Assembly (NCBI RefSeq): GCF_004923205.2
Contig: NZ_SELD02000005.1
Coordinates: forward strand, 1 to 64,000
Direction of reading: 5' to 3'
Source: Paracoccus aeridis
GTDB taxonomy: Bacteria > Pseudomonadota > Alphaproteobacteria > Rhodobacterales > Rhodobacteraceae
Length of the DNA stretch: 64,000 nucleotides
The translations under genes and the position numbers were made by a program. This document shows positions 9,484 through 17,187 of this stretch, in pieces (the stretch's first letter is position 1; every line of letters begins with the position of its first letter). The notes under the pieces were generated by a model. It had not been told where the DNA came from, searched no databases, and was given only the letters and a program-made list of their open reading frames with translations.

Positions 9484-10281
9484 ATGCAAAAGATGACCAA
9501 GATCCTCCGCACCGTGGCTGCGCTGGCGCTGGCGCCCGCGCTGAGCGCCTGCGCCGTTCCGGGCCCGGGTATCCCGCCGGGGCCGCCCGCCGGGATCGCG
9601 CCCGCCCCGGTTCCTGCGCCGGTCCCCGCCCCGGTCCCGCAGTCCGGCGTCTCGCTGCGGCAGGATTCGCCCCGGCAGGCGGCGCAGAACTTCCTGTCGG
9701 TGCTGCGCACGATGGAGCCCGCGATCGAGCGGGAATGCCTCGTCCGCCGCACCGCGCCGATCAACTGCGACTACCAGTTCGTCGTGGACGACCGAGCGGG
9801 CCTGGAACCCAACGCCTTCCAGACCATCGACCGGCAGGGCCGCCCGATCATCGGCTTCACCCTGTCGCTTCTGACCGCCGCCAACAACACCGACGAGCTT
9901 GCCTTCGTCGTCGGCCACGAGGCGTCGCACCATATCCTGAACCACCTGCGCCAGCGCGAATCCGCTGCGGCCGCAGGGGCGGTGATCGTGACCGGGATCG
10001 CCGCGGCGAGCGGGGTCAACATCCCGTCGGTCGAGATCGCGCAGCGTCTGGGCGCGCAGATGGGCGCGCGCTACTATTCCAAGGAGTGGGAGCTCCAGGC
10101 GGATTACCTGGGGGCGATCATCGCCATGAAGGGCGGCTACGATCCGGTGCGCGGCGCGCAGTTCTTCGCCCGCATGCCCGACCCGGGCGACCAGATCCTC
10201 GGCTCGCACCCGAGCCGCGCCGCGCGGCAGGCGCAGGTTGCGCGGGCCGTCGAGGATGTCCGCACCGGCCGCACCAGCTGA
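9484..10281 (+). CDS. M48-family metalloprotease lipoprotein
   Basis: Predicted envelope-anchored zinc protease. The N-terminus is a lipoprotein signal peptide ending in LSAC, so the mature protein would start with a lipidated cysteine. A proline-rich spacer of repeated PAPVP units follows. The catalytic HExxH is HEASH within VVGHEASHHILNHL, and a downstream ELQADYLG supplies the third-ligand glutamate region (E-x3-D) typical of M48 enzymes. 265 residues. I chose the ATG at 9484 (MQKMTKILRTVAAL); the ATG at 9493 is also possible, and the start at 9394 would precede the signal peptide with 30 unlikely residues. Periplasmic protein quality control is the likely role, by family. Confidence 0.85.
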   Translation: MQKMTKILRTVAALALAPALSACAVPGPGIPPGPPAGIAPAPVPAPVPAPVPQSGVSLRQDSPRQAAQNFLSVLRTMEPAIERECLVRRTAPINCDYQFVVDDRAGLEPNAFQTIDRQGRPIIGFTLSLLTAANNTDELAFVVGHEASHHILNHLRQRESAAAAGAVIVTGIAAASGVNIPSVEIAQRLGAQMGARYYSKEWELQADYLGAIIAMKGGYDPVRGAQFFARMPDPGDQILGSHPSRAARQAQVARAVEDVRTGRTS

Positions 10282-10285
10282 CTTC

Positions 10286-10330
10286 TCTCGCAAGTTGTTG
10301 CGCGGCGGCAACAAAGACCGTCTTGCGAGA
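10286..10330 (+). terminator. Nested perfect inverted repeats after the M48 gene; probable structured 3' end
   Basis: Directly after the protease stop, TCTCGCAAG (10286-10294) pairs with CTTGCGAGA (10322-10330). Nested inside, TTGTTGC (10295-10301) pairs with GCAACAA (10308-10314). The two stems are continuous on the left and separated by 7 nt on the right, giving a bulged 16-bp hairpin. There is only a short T-run (TTT) after it, so it may be a terminator, an RNA-stability hairpin or a leader structure of the next small gene. Confidence 0.5.
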
Positions 10331-10418
10331 TTTCGTGAACGGATCGTTAAAGTTTTGCTTCGCTTTGTGCCGCAGGTCGGCGATAATCCGCTTATTGTAT
10401 GCGGAGACCGGAACGAAA

Positions 10419-10700
10419 TTGATCGGCGTCATCCTGTGGAGCAATGCGGACCAGAAGCGGGCCGTGATCTGGTGTGAGAACAACGGCGGACTGGCCTACC
10501 TGGAATCCGCGCGGGATTTCACCGATGACGGCTGGCCCGACTGCGGCGAGATCGTCCACCTGATCGAGGAACGGGCGGCGGGGTTCCATTACGCCCGCTC
10601 GGTCCGGCGGTGGGCCGACCAGAGCGGTGTGAAAGCGGCGCCGCGCAAACCCGATGCGGCCCGCAACTATGGTCATCCGCCCCGCGCCGCCTGCTGCTGA
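10419..10700 (+). CDS. Small hypothetical protein, TTG start
   Basis: About 93 residues, reading (M)IGVILWSNADQKRAVIWC and ending RAACC. The region has a protein-like composition with several Trp and Cys residues and a conserved-looking WCENNGGLAYL stretch. There is no ATG in frame at a suitable place. The TTG at 10419 is preceded by GGAG about 12 nt away, so the start is tentative; another TTG lies at 10395. The lysine- and arginine-rich tail follows a folded-looking core of about 65 residues. No family recognised. It lies after the nested hairpin and converges on ilvH. Confidence 0.5.
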   Translation: MIGVILWSNADQKRAVIWCENNGGLAYLESARDFTDDGWPDCGEIVHLIEERAAGFHYARSVRRWADQSGVKAAPRKPDAARNYGHPPRAACC

Positions 10701-10721
10701 GCGGACCTCGGCTGTGCCCCG

Positions 10722-11282
10722 TCAGCTTCCCCGCGCCAGCGCCGCAACGCCGGTGCGGGCTTGGTCGCACAGCCCCAGCGGCCGCATCATGTCCGCGAAC
10801 GCGTCCAGCTTCTCCGGCGCGCCGGTGATTTCGAACACGAAGCTTTCCAGCGTCGAATCGACCACCTTCGCGCGGTAGATGTCGGCGATCCGCAGCGCCT
10901 CGACCCGCTTGTCGCCCGTCCCGCAGACCTTGAACAGCCCCAGCTCGCGCTCGACGCTCGGCCCCTCGACCGTCAGGTCGTTGACCTGGTGGACCGGCAC
11001 GATGCGGCCGAGCTGGGCCTTGATCTGCTCGATCACGGCGGGCGTGCCGCGCGTCACGATGGTGATGCGCGAGCGGTGGCCGGCGTGGTCGGTCTCGGCC
11101 ACGGTCAGGCTGTCGATGTTGTAACCGCGGCCCGAAAACAGGCCGATCACCCGCGCGAGCACCCCGGATTCGTTATCGACGAGGACTGCGAGCGTGTGGC
11201 GTTCCACGGCCTGCGCGTGGGGGTCGCGCAGGTCGTAGGCGGAATGGCTGGAAGCGCCTTGCGAAAGCTTCAGGACGGACAT
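10722..11282 (-). CDS. ilvH: Acetolactate synthase small (regulatory) subunit
   Basis: Regulatory subunit of acetohydroxyacid synthase, which makes the first common intermediate of valine, leucine and isoleucine. It binds valine through an N-terminal ACT domain, visible from about residue 29 (HTLAVLVDNESGVLARVIGLFSGRGYNIDSLTV). A second C-terminal regulatory domain follows (ELGLFKVCGTG... to the end). 186 residues, slightly longer at the N-terminus than E. coli IlvH. It starts 9 nt after ilvI on the same strand, so the two form an operon. Confidence 0.96.
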   Translation of the reverse strand: MSVLKLSQGASSHSAYDLRDPHAQAVERHTLAVLVDNESGVLARVIGLFSGRGYNIDSLTVAETDHAGHRSRITIVTRGTPAVIEQIKAQLGRIVPVHQVNDLTVEGPSVERELGLFKVCGTGDKRVEALRIADIYRAKVVDSTLESFVFEITGAPEKLDAFADMMRPLGLCDQARTGVAALARGS

Positions 11283-11291
11283 GGCGTTTCC

Positions 11292-13064
11292 TCAGACCAG
11301 CACGGCGCCGTCGTCCTGGATCGCCGAGCCGATATCCTCGGCCGCTTCCAGGTCGCCCAGCAGCATTTCGTTGTGGGGCTTGCCCGACGGGATCATCGGC
11401 AGGCAGTTCTCGTGCTTCTCGACCAGCACGTCCAGGATGAACGGCCCGTCATAGTCGATCATCTCGCGGATCGCGTCGTCCAGTTCCGCGGGATCGCTGA
11501 CCTGCCGCCCCTTGCAGCCGAAGGCCTCGGCCAGCTTGACGAAGTCGGGCAGGCTGTCCGACCACGACTGGCTGTAGCGCTCGCCGTGCAGAAGCTGCTG
11601 CCACTGCCGCACCATGCCCAGCCGTTCGTTGTTCAGGATGAACTGCTTGACGGGGGCGCGGAACTGCACCGCCGTCCCCATTTCCTGCATGTTCATCAGC
11701 CAGCTGGCGTCGCCCGCGACGTTGATGACCAGCGCCTCGGGGTGCGCCACCTGCACGCCGACCGACGCGGGCAGGCCGTAGCCCATCGTGCCAAGGCCCC
11801 CGCTCGTCATCCAGCGGTTCGGGCCCTGGAAATGCAGGAACTGCGCGGCCCACATCTGGTGCTGGCCCACCTCGGTCGTGATGTAGCGGTCGTGGTCGCG
11901 GGTCAGCGCCTCAAGCCGCTCGATCGCGTATTGCGGCTTGATGATCGTGTCCGAGCGGCGGTAGGCGAGGCAGTTGCGCGCCTTCCAGGCATCGATCTGC
12001 CGCCACCAGTCGGCCAGCGCGGGGCCGTTGACCTTCGACCCGCGCGCCTTCCACAGCTTCACGACCGCGGCCAGCACGTCGCCCACGTCGCCGACGATCG
12101 GCAGCTGGCAGCGCACGACCTTGTTGATGCTGCTCGGGTCGATGTCGACGTGCGCCTTGATCGACTGCGGCGAGAAGTCCGCGATGCGCCCGGTGATGCG
12201 GTCATCGAAGCGCGCGCCCAGGTTGATCATCAGGTCGCAGCCGTGCATCGCCATGTTCGCCTCGTAGAGGCCGTGCATGCCCAGCATCCCCAGCCACGAC
12301 CGCCCGCTTGCCGGGTAGGCGCCAAGGCCCATCAGCGTCGAGGTCACGGGAAAGCCGGTCGCGTCCGCGAGTTCGGTCAGCAGGCGCGATGCCTCCGGAC
12401 CCGAGTTGATGACGCCGCCGCCGGTGTAGAGGATCGGCCGTTCGGCGCGCTCGATCAGCTCGACCAGCTTCTCGACCGCGACGCTGTCGCCGTGGCGTTC
12501 GGGCTGGTAGCGGCCGGGGGCGACCGCGTCGGGCGCGACATAGGTCCCTTCGGCGAACTGCACGTCCTTCGGGATGTCGATCAGCACCGGGCCGGGGCGG
12601 CCCGAGGTCGCGATGTGGAACGCGCGATGGATCGTCTCGGCCAGGCGATCGGTTTCCTTCACCAGCCAGTTGTGCTTGGTGCAGGGCCGCGTGATGCCGA
12701 CGGTGTCGGCTTCCTGGAAGCCGTCGGTGCCGATCATGAAGGTCGGGACCTGCCCGGACAGCACGATGAGCGGGATCGAATCCAGCAGCGCGTCGGTCAG
12801 CCCGGTGACGGCGTTCGTCGCGCCGGGGCCTGACGTCACCAGCACCACGCCCGGCTTGCCGGTGGACCGGGCATAGCCTTCGGCCATGTGGACGGCGCCC
12901 TGTTCGTGGCGCACGAGGATGTGCTGGATATGGTTCTGCTGGAAGATCTCGTCGTAGATCGGCAGCACCGCCCCGCCCGGATAGCCGAATACGGTATCGA
13001 CGCCCTGATCGCGCAAGGCTTCGACCACCATTCTCGCACCCGTCATGGTTCGGGACATGTTCAT
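11292..13064 (-). CDS. ilvI: Acetolactate synthase large (catalytic) subunit
   Basis: Thiamine-diphosphate enzyme joining two pyruvates, or pyruvate and 2-oxobutyrate, for branched-chain amino acids. 590 residues with the three usual domains. The N-terminal region FGYPGGAVLPIYDE carries the ThDP-activating glutamate near HEQGAVHMAEGYAR; the C-terminal ThDP-binding motif begins GDASWLMNMQE and ends with LNN. It is transcribed first, followed by ilvH. With cimA nearby, the window holds two entry points to isoleucine. A TTGAC-type promoter lies about 60-80 nt upstream. Confidence 0.97.
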   Translation of the reverse strand: MNMSRTMTGARMVVEALRDQGVDTVFGYPGGAVLPIYDEIFQQNHIQHILVRHEQGAVHMAEGYARSTGKPGVVLVTSGPGATNAVTGLTDALLDSIPLIVLSGQVPTFMIGTDGFQEADTVGITRPCTKHNWLVKETDRLAETIHRAFHIATSGRPGPVLIDIPKDVQFAEGTYVAPDAVAPGRYQPERHGDSVAVEKLVELIERAERPILYTGGGVINSGPEASRLLTELADATGFPVTSTLMGLGAYPASGRSWLGMLGMHGLYEANMAMHGCDLMINLGARFDDRITGRIADFSPQSIKAHVDIDPSSINKVVRCQLPIVGDVGDVLAAVVKLWKARGSKVNGPALADWWRQIDAWKARNCLAYRRSDTIIKPQYAIERLEALTRDHDRYITTEVGQHQMWAAQFLHFQGPNRWMTSGGLGTMGYGLPASVGVQVAHPEALVINVAGDASWLMNMQEMGTAVQFRAPVKQFILNNERLGMVRQWQQLLHGERYSQSWSDSLPDFVKLAEAFGCKGRQVSDPAELDDAIREMIDYDGPFILDVLVEKHENCLPMIPSGKPHNEMLLGDLEAAEDIGSAIQDDGAVLV

Positions 13065-13118
13065 CTCTCCGATCAGATCCAGCGTGGCGGCAAGCGGACG
13101 GGCCAGCCGCGACGCCGG

Positions 13119-13147
13119 AAACTATTGCCGCGCCGCGGCAGGGTCAA
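13119..13147 (-). promoter_or_regulatory. Candidate promoter of ilvI-ilvH
   Basis: On the minus strand TTGACC (13147-13142) and TAGTTT (13124-13119) are separated by exactly 17 nt, 55 nt before the ilvI start. The same TTGAC-N17-TAGTTT arrangement appears upstream of carA, which supports it as a housekeeping promoter in this organism. I see no leucine-, valine- or isoleucine-rich leader peptide, so attenuation is not evident. Confidence 0.55.
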
Positions 13148-13208
13148 TGCGAAGCGCGACAAAAACATCCGTGTTGCGCCGAATCTTGTAATTAAGTTGC
13201 GGGAACAA

Positions 13209-14036
13209 TCAGTCCAGCGGCAGATCGATGCGCGCGACCTGCTCGACGATGGGATCGACAGACAGCGGATGGATGTCCGCCTCGTGCGCCTGCGGGTCGC
13301 CCAGGTCCTGCCAGACACCGCCCTTGTAGATCTCCAGCGCGCCGAAGCGGGCCTTGTAGGCCATCTTGCGGCTGCCGGGCACCCAGTAGCCCAGGTAGAC
13401 ATAGGGAAGCCCCGCGGCGCGTGCCATGTCCACGTGATCGAGGATCATGTAGGTCCCGAGGCTCGCCTCGGCCAGTGCCGGATCGTAGAAGCTGTAGACG
13501 AGGCTCAGGCCGTCATCCAGAACGTCGGTCAGGCAGACGGCGCGCAGCTCGCCATCGGCCCGCGTCAGGTCGCCCGCGGGCGGGTCGCGGTATTCGACGA
13601 CGCGGGTGCGGACCGGCGTCTCCTCGATCATGGCCGCGAACTCGAACACGTCCATGTCGGCCATGCCGCCGTCCGCGTGGCGGTCGTCGAGATAGCGCCG
13701 GAACAGCTCGTACTGCTCCTCGGTCGACCAGGCGCTGGTGGCGGTGCGGACCAGGGCGGCGTTGCGGCGCGCGAGCCTGCGCTGGGTGCGGCTGGGCGCG
13801 AAGTCGCGGACCCGGATCCGCGCCGACATGCAGGCCACGCAGCTTTCGCAGCTGGGCCGGTACAGCACGTTCTGCGAGCGCCGGAAGCCCTGCCGCGAAA
13901 GCACGTTGTTCAGCGTCTGCCCGGCGTCGCCCGCAAGCGCGGTGAACAGCTTGCGTTCGGCGCGGCCGTGCAGGTACGGGCACGGCTGCGGCGCGGTGAC
14001 GTAGAACTGCGGCGCGTTCGGCAGGGTGTGACGCAT
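13209..14036 (-). CDS. bpt: Aspartate/glutamate leucyltransferase (arginyltransferase family)
   Basis: Aminoacyl-tRNA-protein transferase of the ATE/Bpt family, which adds leucine to N-terminal Asp or Glu and marks the protein for ClpS-ClpAP degradation. Typical features: [17 protein letters not shown] with the N-terminal cysteine, [14 protein letters not shown] (the CxxC region), and [24 protein letters not shown] in the catalytic half. 275 residues from the ATG at 14036 ([10 protein letters not shown]), which matches the family start. An in-frame GTG at 14048 would add four residues and lies immediately after the GGAAG that serves the ATG. Monocistronic, divergent from glnE. Confidence 0.93.
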   Translation of the reverse strand: MRHTLPNAPQFYVTAPQPCPYLHGRAERKLFTALAGDAGQTLNNVLSRQGFRRSQNVLYRPSCESCVACMSARIRVRDFAPSRTQRRLARRNAALVRTATSAWSTEEQYELFRRYLDDRHADGGMADMDVFEFAAMIEETPVRTRVVEYRDPPAGDLTRADGELRAVCLTDVLDDGLSLVYSFYDPALAEASLGTYMILDHVDMARAAGLPYVYLGYWVPGSRKMAYKARFGALEIYKGGVWQDLGDPQAHEADIHPLSVDPIVEQVARIDLPLD

Positions 14037-14237
14037 CAGGCAACGCACCTTCCGCAGAGCGGATCGGCCGGGCCGGCAATGGGTATCATCGTCCGGCGCG
14101 GCGGCATAGCAGGTAATCGCGGGTCATGTTGTCGACGCAAAGCCTATCAACTGTTTGCGAACCCGCCAAGCGGGGAAAACCGCCATCGGCACGCGTATGG
14201 CCGGTTGGCTCGGCGGGCACAGGTGCCTGCGTTTGCG

Positions 14238-14265
14238 TTGACGGCGGTGCGGGCGCGGCTAGGGT
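14238..14265 (+). promoter_or_regulatory. Candidate promoter of glnE, close to the start codon
   Basis: TTGACG (14238-14243) and TAGGGT (14260-14265) with a 16-nt spacer lie directly before the glnE ATG at 14272. If used, transcription would begin at or within a base or two of the start codon, giving a leaderless or almost leaderless mRNA. There is no clear ribosome-binding site there, which fits. Confidence 0.4.
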
Positions 14266-14271
14266 GCCGGG

Positions 14272-17118
14272 ATGGATTTCTCGACCCGGATCACTCGCAC
14301 GCCCGTGCCCTTCGATGCCGCCCGCGGCCAGGCCGCGGCGGCGCTGTTTCCGGGTGCGGACCCGGCCCTTTCGCTCCTCATCGAGGGCGCCGCGGGGTCA
14401 AGCCCCCACCTCTCCGCGCTGATCCACCGCGAGGCGGACTGGCTGCCATCCGCGCTCGGCCTCGGCAACGTGGTCGCGCACGAGACGGCGGGGATGGATG
14501 CACTGCCCGCCGCTGAACTGGGGGCCGCCCTGCGCCGGGCCAAGCGCCGGGTCGCGCTGTGGATCGCGCTCGCCGATCTCAGCGGCGTCTGGACGGTCGA
14601 GCAGGTGACGCAGGGGCTGACCGACCTCGCGGACCGGGCGACCGACCTCGCCTTCCGCGCCCATGTCGCGGACGAGATCCGGCGCGGCAAATTGCCCGCG
14701 CCCCTGTCCGCGGCGAGCGCCGACCGCGCGCCAGATGCGGCGGGCCTGTTCGTGCTCGCGATGGGCAAGATGGGCGCGGGCGAGCTGAACTATTCCTCGG
14801 ACATCGACCTGATCGTGCTCTACGACGACGCGGCCTACGCGCCCGGCGACCAGGCCGAGGTGCGCACCGCCCTGATCCGCGCCACCCGCAAGGCGACCGC
14901 GACATTGTCCGACCTGACCGAGCACGGCTACGTCTTCCGCACCGACCTGCGGCTGCGCCCCGACGCGTCGGTGACGCCCGTCTGCATCTCGGCCGGCGCC
15001 GCGCTTGCCTATTACGAGGCCGAGGGGCGCAGCTGGGAACGCGCGGCCTACATCAAGGCGCGGCCCTGCGCGGGCGACCTCGCCGCGGGCGAGCGCTTCC
15101 TGGCCGAGCTGCGGCCCTTCGTCTGGCGCCGCGCGCTCGACTTCGCGACGATCCAGGACACCCACGACATGCGGCGGCGGATCCGCAGCCACAAGGGGCT
15201 GCATGGGCCGATCCGCGCGATGGGGCACGACGTGAAGCTGGGGCAGGGCGGGATCCGCGACATCGAGTTCTTCGCGCAGACCAGCCAGCTGATCGCCGGC
15301 GGCCGCGACCCGGACCTGCGGAGCCGCGCCACCGTCCCGGCGCTCGCCGCGCTGGCGGCAAAGGGATGGATCCCGCAGGCGGTCGCGGACGAGCTGACGG
15401 ATCACTACCGCGCCCACCGGCGCGTCGAGCACCGCGTCCAGATGGTGAACGACAGCCAGACCCACGCGCTGCCGCAGGTGCAGGACGCGTTTGCGCAGGT
15501 CGCGGCGCTGGACGGATCGGACGACCCGGGGGCGTGGGCCGCCGATCTGGAACGCAGGTTCGCCCGGGTCGAGGAACTCGCGGGCGACTTCTTCGACCCC
15601 GAAGCGGGCCGTGCCGACGATCCGGCGGTGCCGCCGATGTCGCCCGAAACGGCGGCGATGGTCGAAGGCTGGCGTACCTATCCGGCGCTGAAATCGGGCC
15701 GCGCGCAGGAGATCTTTGCCCGGATCGAGCCGCAGATCCTGGCCCGCATGGGCCGCGCGGCGCATCCGGCCGAGGCGCTGGTGCGGTTCGACAGCTTCCT
15801 GCGCGGCCTGCCGGCGGGGGTGCAGCTGTTCTCGCTGTTCGGGTCGAACCCGCAGCTGATCGACCTTCTGGCCGACATCTGCGGAACGGTGCCGGGCCTC
15901 GCGGCCTACCTCGCCCGCCACCCCGAGGTGCTGGACGGGGTACTGGCCGGGCACTTCTTCGCACCCTGGCCGGGGGCCGCGGGGCTGCGCGAGGCGCTCG
16001 ACGCACAGCTGCAATCGGCCCTGACGCAGCCGGCCGGGGGCTACGAGGTCGCGCTGGACGCCGCGCGCCGCTGGGCGCACGAATGGCAGTTCCGCGTCGG
16101 CGTCCATCACCTGCGCGGGCTGATCGGCGCGGACGAGGCGGCGGTGCAGTACGCCGACATCGCCGACGCCGCGATTGGCGCGCTGGCGGGCGTGGTCGCG
16201 CGCAACTTCGCGGTCCGCCACGGGGCGCCGCCGGGTTGGGGGGCGGTCGTGCTGGGAATGGGCTCGCTCGGCGCGCGGCACCTCAACGCGCAGTCGGACC
16301 TCGACCTGATCGTGATCTACGACGCGGACGGGGTCGACGCATCCGACGGTCCGCGGCCGCTCGCCGCGCGGGCCTATTACGCGCGGTTGACGCAGGCGCT
16401 TCTCACCGCGGTGTCGGCGCCGACCGCCTCGGGGCGGCTGTTCGAGGTGGACATGCGCCTGCGCCCCTCGGGGCGGCAGGGGCCGGTGGCGACGGCGCTG
16501 CAATCGTTTCGCGACTACCAGATGGGCGAGGCCTGGACGTGGGAGCATCTGGCCCTGACCCGCGCCCGCGTGATCGCCGGCGCGGGGCATGACGCCCCGG
16601 CGCTCGCGGCCGAGGTCGAGGCGCTGCGGGTCGGGGTCCTTGACGCGCGCGGGCGGGACCCGCGCGTGGTCCCCGATCTCGCGGGGATGCGGGCGCGCAT
16701 CTTCGCCGCCAAGGCGCCGGATGGGCTGTGGGAGGCGAAAAACGGCCGCGGCCGCCTGCAGGACATCGAGCTTCTGGCGCAGTCGTTCGCCCTTCGCACC
16801 GGCGCGCCCGCGCGCGCGGTTCCGGCCCAGCTTCGGGCAGGCGCACGGGCCGGGCTGATCGACGCGGCATCGGCCGAGGAGGTGGCGCAGGCCTGGCGCT
16901 TCCTGTGGCGGCTCCACTGCGCCGCACGCTTGCTGACGGAAGGGCGGCTTGACATGGAGGCGGCGGGCCGCGGCGGGCAGGAGTTCCTGCTGCGCGAGAC
17001 GGGTCAGGATACGCTGGACGGGCTTGCGGCGGCGCTTGCGGCGGTGGTCGAAAGGTCAGGGCGCATCGTGGACGAGGCCGTGCAGGCGGGGGCCGGCGAG
17101 CCGGCTGCCGGGGCCTGA
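14272..17118 (+). CDS. glnE: Bifunctional glutamine synthetase adenylyltransferase / adenylyl-removing enzyme
   Basis: Controls glutamine synthetase by attaching or phosphorolytically removing AMP on a tyrosine, in response to the state of PII and to glutamine. The 948-residue protein has the two nucleotidyltransferase domains of GlnE. The N-terminal one has GAGELNYSSDIDL (168-180, metal-binding D177 and D179), and the C-terminal one has GSLGARHLNAQSDLD (664-678, D676 and D678). Each is followed by a GlnE helical domain with the PII-responsive region between. Length and order are normal. Single gene, convergent with the glycosyltransferase, divergent from bpt. Confidence 0.97.
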   Translation: MDFSTRITRTPVPFDAARGQAAAALFPGADPALSLLIEGAAGSSPHLSALIHREADWLPSALGLGNVVAHETAGMDALPAAELGAALRRAKRRVALWIALADLSGVWTVEQVTQGLTDLADRATDLAFRAHVADEIRRGKLPAPLSAASADRAPDAAGLFVLAMGKMGAGELNYSSDIDLIVLYDDAAYAPGDQAEVRTALIRATRKATATLSDLTEHGYVFRTDLRLRPDASVTPVCISAGAALAYYEAEGRSWERAAYIKARPCAGDLAAGERFLAELRPFVWRRALDFATIQDTHDMRRRIRSHKGLHGPIRAMGHDVKLGQGGIRDIEFFAQTSQLIAGGRDPDLRSRATVPALAALAAKGWIPQAVADELTDHYRAHRRVEHRVQMVNDSQTHALPQVQDAFAQVAALDGSDDPGAWAADLERRFARVEELAGDFFDPEAGRADDPAVPPMSPETAAMVEGWRTYPALKSGRAQEIFARIEPQILARMGRAAHPAEALVRFDSFLRGLPAGVQLFSLFGSNPQLIDLLADICGTVPGLAAYLARHPEVLDGVLAGHFFAPWPGAAGLREALDAQLQSALTQPAGGYEVALDAARRWAHEWQFRVGVHHLRGLIGADEAAVQYADIADAAIGALAGVVARNFAVRHGAPPGWGAVVLGMGSLGARHLNAQSDLDLIVIYDADGVDASDGPRPLAARAYYARLTQALLTAVSAPTASGRLFEVDMRLRPSGRQGPVATALQSFRDYQMGEAWTWEHLALTRARVIAGAGHDAPALAAEVEALRVGVLDARGRDPRVVPDLAGMRARIFAAKAPDGLWEAKNGRGRLQDIELLAQSFALRTGAPARAVPAQLRAGARAGLIDAASAEEVAQAWRFLWRLHCAARLLTEGRLDMEAAGRGGQEFLLRETGQDTLDGLAAALAAVVERSGRIVDEAVQAGAGEPAAGA

Positions 17119-17187
17119 CGGCGCCTGGTCCACGTCCAGCGCGCGCTAGGGCGCCGCTGCCGCGACCCAGCTGCCCGGCGGGTCACC

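Noticed and set aside
10761-12833. A 690-codon plus-strand open frame opposite ilvH-ilvI
   Set aside because: Shadow of two well-recognised genes; no domain in its translation.
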